In this document: piece by piece, positions 54,085 through 62,908 of the stretch
Layout: every line of letters begins with the position of its first letter
Numbering within the stretch: the stretch's first letter is position 1
Assembly (NCBI RefSeq): GCF_964019385.1
Contig: NC_088654.1
Span: 14,331,100 to 14,395,099 of the forward strand
DNA: 64,000 bases
Direction: 5' to 3'
DNA from: Sycon ciliatum
Taxonomy: Eukaryota > Porifera > Calcarea > Leucosolenida > Sycettidae
Notes under the pieces: model-generated
The model's input: only the letters and a program-made list of their open reading frames with translations
Databases searched by the model: none
Told to the model about the DNA's origin: nothing
Made by a program: the position numbers and the translations under genes

Positions 54085-54918
54085 ACTACTCTGCTTTTGG
54101 CAGGTGTTCTGGTCGCTCTGCTTACGCTCCTCGTACTCGTCGTTCGGCTGATAAACGATATCAAGACCGCTCAGCGCGTTAGCCAAGGAAACCGAACGAT
54201 ACATCCGAACTCGGAACCGTGGGAGCCAACACCCCGCCTTACGAAAGAGCCGCCTGTGTTTGGAGGAGATTCCGCTACATTCAAAGAATGGACGTTTGCA
54301 ATGGACATGGCCCTACGGTCGTTGGCACTCCCAAATGCGGCACAGAGGGTCGACTACGCGGCAGTATTTTTGACTGGAAACGCTCGTCTTTGGTTGATAG
54401 CGGCATTGGAAGCTAACCAAGTGTTTTCCGACTGGCCTGCTCTGAAAGCGGCACTTGGCGATGTGTACGGACCACGGCACAACGAGGAAACATCGCGTAT
54501 GGGACTAATTTCCGCAGCGCAGCGCGGGTCGCTGGACGCATACATTGCTGCTTTCACTCGCCTCAGCCTGCAAGTGCCGGAAATCGACCACCACACCAGA
54601 GCGCTGCTGTTCGTCAGGGGTCTAGTGCCGCACATCCAGCGACAGGTCATGCGTGAGCATCCACGTACCCTGGAGCAAGCTGTCATGGCAGCAAACACCG
54701 TGGAGCAGTCGTCAGGGCCACCGGCGTCGGGGCCACCAGCCAGTAGAGAGTCGCGTTCCGTGCCCAGCTTCCGTGGTCAGGGCCTCCGCAAGCTGACGGA
54801 CCAAGAGCGTGTCCAACTGCGAGCAATGGGACACTGCTTTGCTTGCAGGAAGCCAGGCCACCTCGCTAAAGACTGTACTGAGGGTGGACAGCGCTACCCA
54901 AACGCTGGTCGCCAGTAA
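54079..54918 (+). CDS. gag: Gypsy Gag with N-terminal membrane segment
   Basis: 279 codons. Residues 4-23 (TLLLAGVLVALLTLLVLVV) form one strongly hydrophobic helix followed by basic residues, consistent with a signal-anchor. The capsid-like region follows (FGGDSATFKEWTFAMDMALRSL...LWLIAALEANQ...WPALKAALGDVYGP; LVRGLVPHIQRQVMREHP). Near the C-terminus is a CCHC zinc knuckle (CFACRKPGHLAKDC) for RNA packaging. The start lies inside the primer-binding site; the next in-frame Met is about 75 codons on and would lose the hydrophobic helix. The related gag at 10461 has the same kind of N-terminus. The stop (54916-54918) lies inside the frameshift stem-loop. Confidence 0.9.
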   Translation: MVTTLLLAGVLVALLTLLVLVVRLINDIKTAQRVSQGNRTIHPNSEPWEPTPRLTKEPPVFGGDSATFKEWTFAMDMALRSLALPNAAQRVDYAAVFLTGNARLWLIAALEANQVFSDWPALKAALGDVYGPRHNEETSRMGLISAAQRGSLDAYIAAFTRLSLQVPEIDHHTRALLFVRGLVPHIQRQVMREHPRTLEQAVMAANTVEQSSGPPASGPPASRESRSVPSFRGQGLRKLTDQERVQLRAMGHCFACRKPGHLAKDCTEGGQRYPNAGRQ

Positions 54919-54956
54919 GAAAGGGGGTGCGCTTACTGGCGACGACCCAAGCACCC
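54897..54956 (+). promoter_or_regulatory. -1 ribosomal frameshift signal, gag to pol
   Basis: The heptamer C CCA AAC (54897-54903) is in the gag frame. After a 4-nt spacer comes a perfect 12-bp stem: GTCGCCAGTAAG (54908-54919) with CTTACTGGCGAC (54932-54943), loop 54920-54931. The loop GGGTGC (54925-54930) can also pair with GCACCC (54951-54956) to make an H-type pseudoknot. The pol frame is -1 to gag and open from 54870, so the shift must occur in 54870-54915, exactly where the heptamer lies. Confidence 0.8.
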
Positions 54957-57900
54957 ACGCCGGTACCAGTCGCTAACCGGTTCGGAGCTCTGGAGGTTGA
55001 AGACGTTGCTCTCCAGGAACCTACGGAGCCGGAGACACCCATAGCTGTAGGAAATTGTCCCGTTGCAGAAAGGTGTCATGTCAGCAACGTCAGCGTCGGC
55101 AATGAACCTGAACACGACCTACTGCGCATACAGGGAAAGATCGGCGGTCGCCGTGCAGTGATGCTGATAGATTCCGGTTCGACGCATGACTTCATTGCAG
55201 ACAGTTTTGTTCGAAAGCATCATCTTGACACGGATGCAAGCTCAGCAGTGCTGAGCGTAACATTGGCGGACGGCTCGACCAGCGAGGTCCCGCAGATTTC
55301 CACACGCACGCTAAGGGTGACAGTCGGGGGCTTCAGTGAGGAACAGCACTTTACTGTGTATCCCCTGACTCGCTACGACGCTATTCTTGGCAAGCCGTGG
55401 CTTACAAGGAACAACCCCAGCATCAACTTCCGTACGAACGAAGTTCAGTTGGACGGTGAGCCCTTTGTTGCCAAATTGCCTTCAGCTAACCCGCCGACAG
55501 CCGACCGGCCATCTGTGGAAAGCATGTTTATCAGTGGCCGACAAGCTCGTCATGCCCTGAGGAGTGGAGCCGAGGGGTTTCTTGCATGGGTCACTGCTGC
55601 AAACGAGGAGAATCGTTCCGGGCCACAACTCCAGGAATCAGAGCAACAAGACATCCAGAACCTGCTCAAGAGGTACCAGGATTTATTTCCAGACGAGCTG
55701 CCGAATGAGCTTCCACCGAAGAGACCAGTCGACCATGAAATCCAGATAGAAGATGGAGCCAGACCACCGTCTCGACCCGCCTACCGCCTGCCGAAACCAG
55801 AGATGGACGAGCTCCAGTCACAGCTGTCAGAATTACTTGAGAAGGGATTCATTGAGCCAAGTAAGTCGCCATACGGTGCACCTGTGTTTTTTGTGAAAAA
55901 GTCGGATGGTACTCTGAGAATGGTGTGCGATTGGCGAGAATTGAATAGAATTACGATCAAAAACAAAGCTTGTCTTCCTAATATTGATGACTTATTCGAC
56001 ACGATCCAGGGCAGTGCATATTTCTCCAAGTTGGACTTGCGGTCGGGGTACAATCAAATCAGAATTCAAGACTCGGATGTTTCTAAGACGGCTATTAATA
56101 CGCCGTTCGGCCACTTCCAATTTAGAGTCATGGGATTCGGGCTGACTAATGCCCCGGCCACCTTTCAGTCACTCATGAACTCTATTCTGCAACCGCATCT
56201 CCGAAAATTCGTTGTAGTATTCTTGGATGACATTCTAGTTTTCAGCAAGACCTGGGAAGATCATCAGCATCATCTTCAAACAGTTCTAGAAACACTTAGA
56301 AATAGTGAGCTGTATTGTAAACAGTCTAAATGCGAATTCGGCGTGAGAGAAGTTCTCTTCTTGGGGCATAAAATCAACGGCACATCAATTTCCCCTGATC
56401 CCAAGAAGATAAGTGCTGTGGAAACATGGCCAACTCCGTCGTCAGTAACTGATGTGAGGAAGTTTCTTGGCTTTGCTAACTATTTCCGAAGGTTCATAGA
56501 TCGACACTCGACCATCTCTCGTCCATTAGAAGAAATCACCGGAAAAAATTCACGCTTTGAATGGAGCGCTGCTAGACAGAAGGCATTCGAGTCTCTAAAA
56601 TCAGCATTACTCGAGGCGCCAGTGTTGCAACTGGCCGATGTTGAGAAAAACTTCACGGTAGAAACTGACGCAAGTGACTTTGCCGTGGCGGGTGTGCTCC
56701 TGCAGCAGGGAGAAGATATGGATTTGCATCCCGTAGCCTATTGTAGTCGGAAACTGTCAGCTGCAGAACGCAACTATACTGCGGCCGAGAGGGAAACGTT
56801 GGCTGTGGTATTTGCATTAAAGTGCTGGAGAATCTATCTATTCCGCCACTTTGACCTGATGACTGATAATATGGGTGTTGTCTATTTACGAACCAAACCG
56901 ACTCTCACCAAGCGTGAGGCAAGATGGGTAGAGTTTTTAGCTGACTATGACTTTACGGTCTTTCACAAACCAGGAAAGAAAAACATTGCCGACCCGCTTT
57001 CACGCCGTCCAGATCTGTTCAGTGATTCTGAAATAGGCGGGTCATCCTATCCTCCTAACATTCAGTTGAATGCCATAGAGCATACCCTAGAGATTAATCC
57101 AGACTTAGCGCAGTTAATTGTCAGCGGTTACAAGTGCGACAAGGATCTTGCTCCCATTATCAGGAGACTGAAAAATTCAAGCTATGACAATCTGCACGAC
57201 CGTTACCTTCTAAATGAAACACCCGGTTATCTTTATCTCAGATCTTCACCACAGAACAGGTTATGCATTCCAAAGAGTAGCAAACTCCGACTCGCCCTGC
57301 TTCAAGAATACCATGACTGTGTGACTGCGGGGCATCCCGGTCGAGATCGCACCTATTTCAGACTCGCTAGATATTTCTATTGGCCCAGAATGGGACTGGA
57401 TGTAAAGGCGTTTGTCAAGTCATGTGACGTCTGCCAACGAGTTAAAGGCGGCCAGCTAAAAACTGGTCTCTTGCAGAATTTACCAGTGCCCAGTCAGCCG
57501 TGGGCGGATATCTCGATGGATTTTATCATGGGTTTGCCTAGGACCGATACAGGTCATGATGCTATATATGTATTTGTAGACCGCTTGACAAAGTGTGTAC
57601 ATTTAGCACCTACTTCCTCTACTATTGACGCTAAAGGAAGTGCTGATCTGTATATTCAACATGTATTTCGACTTCATGGTTTGAGTTCTAGTATTGTATG
57701 TGATCGTGATCCAAGATTTACGGCAGCATTTTTTCAGGAATTGTTTGATCGCTTAGGAACGAAACTAGCATTTAGTACTGCCAATCACCCTCAGACAGAT
57801 GGCCTAACTGAACGAGTAAACAGAATAGTAGAGGATGTGCTGAGGGCTTTTGTAAATCATAAACAAGATAACTGGGATATGCTCCTACCTCTCTGTGAGT

Positions 57901-58580
57901 TTTCTATCAACAGCGCTACTCAATCATCTACAGGAAACACACCGTTCTTCTTAAATTACGGTCTAAATCCCAGAGCGCCACCCGACTTCCTCAACCCTAT
58001 TCAGGGAGGCAGAGATTCAGCTGATTGGTTGCAAGCAAGACAAGACGCGGTCAAGATCTCACAAGATGCGCTAGTGGCAGCTCAAGCTCGCCAGGCCTTC
58101 TATGCAGATCGGACAAGGGTCGAGGGAAAGCTGAAGGTGGGAGATTTGGTAATGGTCTACCGGGATTTCCTCCTGACTCCTGAAGCTCGGGACCGACCAT
58201 CCCATAAATTACGCCCCAAGTGGTTTGGCCCCTTTCCTATAACCCATGTGGTCGGCCCGAATGCCTACAAGCTCAAGTTGCCTCATACCAGCCGCTGTCA
58301 CCCGGTATTTAATGTGTCGGCACTCCGTGCCTACGAGAAGAACGCTATTCCTAATAGGAGACAGCCTACGCCTCCGCCTATCACGGACCTTGATGGTCAT
58401 GCCCGCTATGTGGTGGAGAACATTCTCAGTCACCGCCGCCGGCAGAATCAGCTTCAGTACCTAGTCAAGTGGCAAGGCTACTCTGATGCCACTTGGGAGC
58501 CTGAACATTATTTGTTGGATGAATCTGGTAATGACATTGTTCCACTTCAGAAGTACAAAACCTTGGCTTCTGCCCGCTGA
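54904..58580 (+). CDS. pol: Gypsy Pol: protease, RT, RNase H, integrase, chromodomain
   Basis: Open from 54870 in the -1 frame, with no ATG near its start, so it is expected as a Gag-Pol fusion through the frameshift at 54897-54903. Numbering below counts the GTG at 54927 as 1. Retropepsin DSG is at about 82-84 (MLIDSGSTHDF). RT is at about 300-480 with catalytic FLDD near 431 (VVVFLDDILVF). RNase H starts near 577 (VETDASDFAVAGVLLQ). The integrase zinc finger is near 795-840 (H-x-H...CDVCQ) and its core near 863-960 (MDFIMGLP, CDRDPRF, TDGLTERVN). GPF/Y module: KWFGPFPITHVVGPNAYKL. The chromodomain is at about 1160-1200 (YLVKWQGYSDATWEPEHYLL). All catalytic residues are present and no lesion is seen. 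It is the full-length reference for the deleted elements at 4271 and 17244. Confidence 0.93.
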
Positions 58581-58779
58581 GTTTTGCAGTTGAACTTCTA
58601 GTTTCACCTTACACATTTGTTGAGCTTATTACACTTTATTTGCATGGAGTTTCAGTCGTCTTATTGTGTTACTTCAGTGCGAAGCCTTTTTTCGTCTCGC
58701 ACGTGTTTGCGCTTATTGTACTCTATTCCACTTGAGCATTTGGGTTATAAGCTCCTTCCTCTCCATAGGAGGGGGATGA
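58581..58779 (+). other. Gypsy 3' untranslated region and polypurine tract
   Basis: About 200 bp with no gene. The final AGGAGGGGGATGA (about 58767-58779) abuts the 3' LTR and is the plus-strand priming tract. Confidence 0.85.
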
Positions 58780-58962
58780 TGTAACAGTTTTCCCCTGTTC
58801 TCTATAACTTTACACTCCCTCGCACCTCATGCGTCTTACGCCTGTCTATTAGCACCTTCATTGGCGCCATTGCCACATGTATACTATCACATTTTGCATA
58901 TAACTGGTCGAGGCACGCTCAACCAGGCCTCTTACTTTTCAAGTTTGATTAAACCTGTTACA
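58780..58962 (+). repeat. 3' LTR of intact gypsy element
   Basis: 183 bp, same as the 5' LTR; followed by the target repeat GGGTA (58963-58967). Confidence 0.93.
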
Positions 58963-58967
58963 GGGTA

Positions 58968-59942
58968 CTTGGCTGCTTGGTCTGCAGGTGGTGAATCTCG
59001 CTGGTGGGAGCGAGCTTTCATCCCTGGAGTTCGACTCGAGGTACCTGCATCGGCAGAGCTTCCATCCTCACTGTCCCTTTCATCTGCACTGCTTGCGTTG
59101 CCAGTGGTGTTTGCCTGTGGTGCGGAAGATTCTGCGGTGCTGCTGCTGTTGCTGCTGCTGTTGTCGCTGCTGCTGCTGTTGCTGCTGTTGTCGCTGCTAC
59201 TGCTGCTGCTGTTGCTGCTTCTGCTGTTGTCGCTGCTGCTGTTGTCATTGCTGCTGCTGCTGCTGTTTTCGCTGTTGCTGCTGCGGTTTCCGCCAGAGTT
59301 TTTGGAGAAGCGCCACGGTCGGCAGTACAAAGGCCTAGGCCAGAAGTTGGGGGCGGTCACAATAGGCATGGAGGTGGCATCTACAGTGACTCTGGCTGAT
59401 ACTCGTCCACTCTCTCCTACATGTACACTGCAGGTATGCACGGGAATGGAAGAGCCTGACATTGCCTGTTCGCTTCTGTCCATGATGAACTGTTTCAGGC
59501 GGTCCTCTGTGCAATCTGGGGAGATGTTGCCCACATAGGCAACAGAGCGCTTGGTCTTGGGTGGTCCTGCAGAGACCAACTTCCAAGAGTCGTCCGTGAT
59601 GGTGCTGAACACAGGCTTGGAGTTCTTGACTGGCAGGAGTTCAGTACCCTCTGCGTCAGAGTACATGACATTGTACTCCGTTTCCGTGTCCACTGAGGGC
59701 ACCGTCTTGCCTGCGTGCCAGGGTGTGGCAGCGCTACGGGTACGGGGTTCAGTGTGCGTTCCCACGTGTTCTGCCTGCTGCTTTGACTTTTTTTCACTAT
59801 TTGCGCGCGGCTTAGACTTTCCAGTTAGCGTACGGGTACTATTCGTACTACTAGCTGCACTCTCCTTGACCTCCTCGCCTTTTTGTTGCTGTTGGTCGAC
59901 ATGGGCAATGGCGGACTGCCTCAAGGAGCTCAGTTCGCCTCG
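58968..59942 (-). pseudogene. LINE A ORF1, main part (split gene)
   Basis: Continues the frame of 60900-61064 after removal of LINE B (...HVSEL | RGELSSLRQ...). Central basic and Ser-rich region, then the conserved RNA-binding-like block: DDSWKLVSAGPPKTKRSVAYVGNISPDCTEDRLKQFI (split here only for reference), VSARVTVDATS, FWPRPLYCRPWRF. A long Ser/Asn low-complexity tract follows (CTG/TTG repeats at about 59135-59285 on the plus strand). The last codons lie beyond the gypsy insertion at 53838-53877, where the TAA overlaps the ORF2 start. Each segment is intact; the gene is broken only by insertions. Confidence 0.85.
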
Positions 59943-59948
59943 TAACTC

Positions 59949-60893
59949 CCCCCCCCCCCCCCCGATATATTTCACCAGAGTGTCGTGCAGCTGTACGCTG
60001 ATGATATTGCGTTCTACGTATTCGGCTCTGATGTGGCTACAATTATGCTACGCTTGCAGGATAGTATGCGGTTGCTAGAGCAATACCTTGATGAGAAAGG
60101 CCTTCTGCTCAACCCCACTAAAACACAGTTCATGTTGATACGGCGTCCTGCCCTGCCTGCACTGAGCCCAGCCCTGTACCTGACCTGTAAAGGTATTGTC
60201 ATATCCCCTGTCTCTACTGTGAAATACCTCGGTATACTAATCGATGAGCATCTAACGTTCCGCCCACAAGTAGAAAAGGTGTGTTCAGTGGTCTTCGCTA
60301 AACTAGCCTGTTTTGCTCATGGCCGTCGCAATTTATCAGCTACAGCTCGGAGAACTTTCTTCTTGTCAATTATACAGTCTACTCTAGAATATGCAAGTAA
60401 TGCGTATGTGCACTGTTTGAAAACTACCCTATATAACAGGCTTGTAACGGTCAGCCATATTGCGATGAAGAAGGCATTTGGTTTAGATAGAATGACCCCA
60501 ACTGCATTAGTTTTACAACGGTGTCATCTGTATTCGTTTGAGCAACGAGTTAATTTGAAACTATACGTTTTGGTCTATCGCTGCTTGTCATCAATTACTA
60601 GCCCCCTCCTTCAGTCACTGTTTCTCCTGCGTTCAGTTGGCCCGCACACAAATGCTCGTACTCGTGGCCAGGATACAGCTGCCTTAGTATTACCTACTGT
60701 ACATATTGGGTATGGACTGCGCTCAGTTTCTTTTCTGGCGGCAGGTCGGTGGAACACTCTTCCTCCAAACTGTCGTCAGGCACAATCTGCTGGTACTTTT
60801 GCTCACCTCACAAAGATTCACCTAGGGTTCCCTGTAACAAGGCCATGCCTGTTGGGACTCCCCTAGTCAAATAATAAATACTACTACTACTAC
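59949..60893 (+). mobile_element. LINE B, 5'-truncated, inserted in LINE A ORF1
   Basis: Plus-strand insertion with TAACTC repeats (59943-59948 and 60894-60899). The 5' junction is a run of 15 C (59949-59963). The tail is AATAAATACTACTACTACTAC. It contains only the last third of ORF2. Same family as the fragment at 1905-2563. Confidence 0.9.
59985..60866 (+). pseudogene. LINE B RT, C-terminal part
   Basis: 293 open codons beginning at the RT active site (LQLYADDIAFYVFG; the frame is open upstream to the C run). It runs through NPTKTQFMLI, VKYLGILIDEHLTF, QSTLEYASNAYVHC and the terminal GRWNTLPPNCR. The endonuclease and most of the RT fingers/palm are missing, so it is a truncated gene despite its clean frame. 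Confidence 0.88.
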
Positions 60894-60899
60894 TAACTC

Positions 60900-61064
60900 T
60901 GAAACGTGTGCACATAGCTCATCCACACGCCGTTTCACGCGCTCCTCTCTATCTCTAGACTCACTGACATACGACGACAATTGCTGGATCAAGCTGATGA
61001 CATTGGCTTCGATGCCTGGGAGACTGCACAGAAGTCTCAGGGGTTCACCTGCCAGCTCGTCCAT
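60900..61064 (-). pseudogene. LINE A ORF1, N-terminal end
   Basis: ATG at 61062-61064: MDELAGEPLRLLCSLPGIEAN...SRDREERVKRRVDELCAHVSEL. It matches the start of LINE C ORF1 (MGELSAEAVTKLLCTLAGIEQG). Helical, with coiled-coil character. Interrupted at the Leu codon by LINE B. Confidence 0.85.
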
Positions 61065-61084
61065 GGCGGAGAGTAGGTCAGGGT

Positions 61085-61400
61085 GTGACAGCTACTCAAA
61101 ATATCGCCTACTCTACACTAAGCTACGATTCTACACTACGACTCCTAAGGGCTCCACTCCGGCCTGATGCCGGGTGGGCTGCGAAAAAACGACGAAAACC
61201 TACGGAGCTCAAAAAACTCAAACCTGCACCTGCTTGACAGTCACAAGTACGTGTGACAGCTACTCAAAATATCGCCTACTCTACACTAAGCTACGATTCT
61301 ACACTACGACTTCTAAGGGCTCCACTCCGGCCTGATGCCGGGTGGGCTGCGAAAAAACGACGAAAACCTACGGAGCTCAAAAAACTCAAACCTGCACCTG
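61085..61400 (-). promoter_or_regulatory. LINE A 5' untranslated region, two tandem monomers
   Basis: Two near-identical direct repeats of about 149 bp (61085-61233 and 61252-61400; one substitution noticed) separated by 18 bp, lying directly upstream of the ORF1 ATG on the minus strand. Tandem 5' monomers are known as promoter units in some LINEs, such as rodent L1; promoter activity here is an inference. Confidence 0.7.
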
Positions 61401-61404
61401 CTGT

Positions 61405-62303
61405 TGCTGTTTAGTCAGAACACTGGCAGAGGTGCTGTTTCTGCTACTGTGGCAGCGACTGCTGGTGCTGCCCTCAGGGCTGGTTTCAGAGAACCTCCAT
61501 GGCCTGCAGTATAGGGGTCTTGGCCAGAAGTTGGGCGCTGTAACTGTGGAGAATGAAGTGGCATCAATGGTCACTCTGGCGGAAGCACGCCCACTTTCTG
61601 ACAGCCATACACTGCAGGTGTGGACAGGAATAGAGGCGCCCAGAAACTCACTCCTGGTTTTGATAAATTGCCTGAAGTGGCTCTCAGTGCTATCTGTGGC
61701 GATATTGCCCACGTACACTACGGCACGCTTGTTCTTGGGTGGTTCTGAGGAGACAAGCTTCCATGAGTCATCCTCGATAACATGGAAGATTGGCTTGCCG
61801 TTGGACTCTGTCACATCTGTCTGAGACTTGGACTCTGTCACATCTGTCTTGGGCTGTGACTCAGAACACTCTGCCTTTGCCAAGCCACCGCTTCCCTGGG
61901 CCTGGGGGCCGTGGGGCTTTCGATCCGCGCTTGTGACGCCAGTACGTGATACGGTGCAGCTGGGTTCCATGTGAGCTGCAGCTTGCTTGGCGCTGCGTTT
62001 GCTGGCACGGGTACTACCGGTACTACTTTGCGTACGATGTACGTCTGCTTGAACTGGTGAGCTGTTTCTCGTCGTCTTCGACTGCATCCAGGCAATGGCG
62101 GAGTTTTTTGAAACAACTAACTCTTCCTTCAAATCTTTTACTTCCGCTGCCAGCTCACCAATTTTGCGTTTCATACGCGCTTTGCGATCAGCAGACTCGG
62201 TCGCGAACTTTGCCAGCGTTTGCATCACTGCAAGGAGACCCTGCTCAATCCCCGCGAGGGTGCAAAGCAGCTTCGTCACGGCCTCAGCAGAGAGCTCGCC
62301 CAT
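61405..62303 (-). pseudogene. LINE C ORF1, N-terminal and central part
   Basis: About 300 codons from ATG 62301-62303: a coiled-coil-like N-terminus (MGELSAEAVTKLLCTLAGIEQG...RKARMKRKIGELAAEVKDLKEELV), a Ser/Thr/Lys-rich middle with a duplicated TDVTESKSQ/TDVTESNGK motif, then the RNA-binding-like block (AVVYVGNIATDSTESHFRQFI; ARVTIDATSFSTV; FWPRPLYCRPWRF). It runs into LINE A at a polyGln stretch. The rest is at 50418-50619. Each part is open. Confidence 0.82.
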
Positions 62304-62492
62304 GGCGAAGGGTTCCTGCCTGGCCCTACCTAACTATCTAGACTCAGGCGCGTGCACCGTATGAGTTTTTTGGTGTCTGGAAACCACCTTTTTTCGGGCA
62401 ATCTTGCCAAAGGAAAAGCGTGCCTACGCTCGTACTGGATTGGTTATTCTGCATACACGTCGATCGACGGGCAGTTTACAGTACAGTGACTA
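62304..62492. other. LINE C 5' region and flank
   Basis: Probably LINE C 5' untranslated sequence, then unknown flank. The TRIM sequence cut at 47248 does not resume here. No gene. Confidence 0.5.
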
Positions 62493-62908
62493 TTATAGCA
62501 ATAAAAACTGCTTTATGGCAGTTTTCTAAAAAAAGTTATTGTGTTCTAGTCCATGGACGGACCCCGTCTAAAAAGTAAGAAATTAACGAAATGTGATAGC
62601 CGAAAATTAAAATTTCACACAAAACCTCACAATAATCACAACACTTGAAATGCTGCTTTCAACACTAAACTTGTACTGCACCAACAATTGGCAACATGCA
62701 TGCATAGGAAAGAGGATCACGAGGGGAAAAGGTCTTCTACATGTAGCTTTTCATTCTGTGTGTGATTATTGTGAGGTTTTGTGTGAAATTTTAATTTTCG
62801 GCTATCACATTTCGTTAATTTCTTACTTTTTAGACGGGGTCCGTCCATGGACTAGAACACAATAACTTTTTTTAGAAAACTGCCATAAAGCAGTTTTTAT
62901 TGCTATAA
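62493..62908. mobile_element. Palindromic terminal element, copy 3 (416 bp)
   Basis: Same ends and arms as 31909-32316, here at the left end of an inverted copy of the repeat block. The first arm includes an extra GGAC beside GTCCATGGAC, mirrored on the other side. Confidence 0.85.

Larger units (their letters stand above)
53883..58962 (+). mobile_element. Intact Ty3/gypsy chromodomain element (5,080 bp)
   Basis: LTRs at 53883-54065 and 58780-58962 (183 bp, TGTAACAG...CTGTTACA), which read as identical. Target repeats GGGTA flank it at 53878-53882 and 58963-58967. The primer-binding site is 54067-54084 and the polypurine tract 58766-58779. Gag and pol are open throughout. Identical LTRs and intact genes point to a recent insertion that may still be active. 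The host site is the 3' end of LINE A ORF1. Confidence 0.95.
50620..61404 (-). mobile_element. LINE A, split by LINE B and a gypsy element
   Basis: A non-LTR element on the minus strand. The poly(A) tail is the T run at 50620-50648. ORF2 is at 50968-53838. ORF1 is split into 53838-53877, 58968-59942 and 60900-61064. The 5' untranslated region contains two tandem monomers (61085-61233 and 61252-61400). It is inserted in LINE C ORF1. The gypsy element has GGGTA target repeats (53878-53882 and 58963-58967) and LINE B has TAACTC (59943-59948 and 60894-60899); removing both in thought gives a continuous ORF1 reading frame. Confidence 0.88.
47249..62450 (-). mobile_element. LINE C, split by nested elements
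   Basis: A non-LTR element on the minus strand. The 3' poly(A) is the T run at about 47250-47265, and ORF2 occupies 47537-50421. The end of ORF1 lies at 50418-50619 and the rest of ORF1 resumes at 61405-62303. LINE A (50620-61404) is inserted in a CAG/CAA (polyGln) stretch of ORF1: the left side reads QQQQV, the right side QQQQQGSTSS. The 5' end is unresolved, somewhere in 62304-62470. Confidence 0.8.

Noticed and set aside
59018..59399. Ala-, Leu- and Cys-rich plus-strand frames over the CTG/TTG repeat
   Set aside because: Alternative readings of a trinucleotide-rich tract that codes Ser/Asn in LINE A ORF1 on the other strand.
61085..61404. CRISPR-like or tandem satellite repeat
   Set aside because: Only two units, placed precisely upstream of LINE ORF1 in a eukaryotic retroelement.
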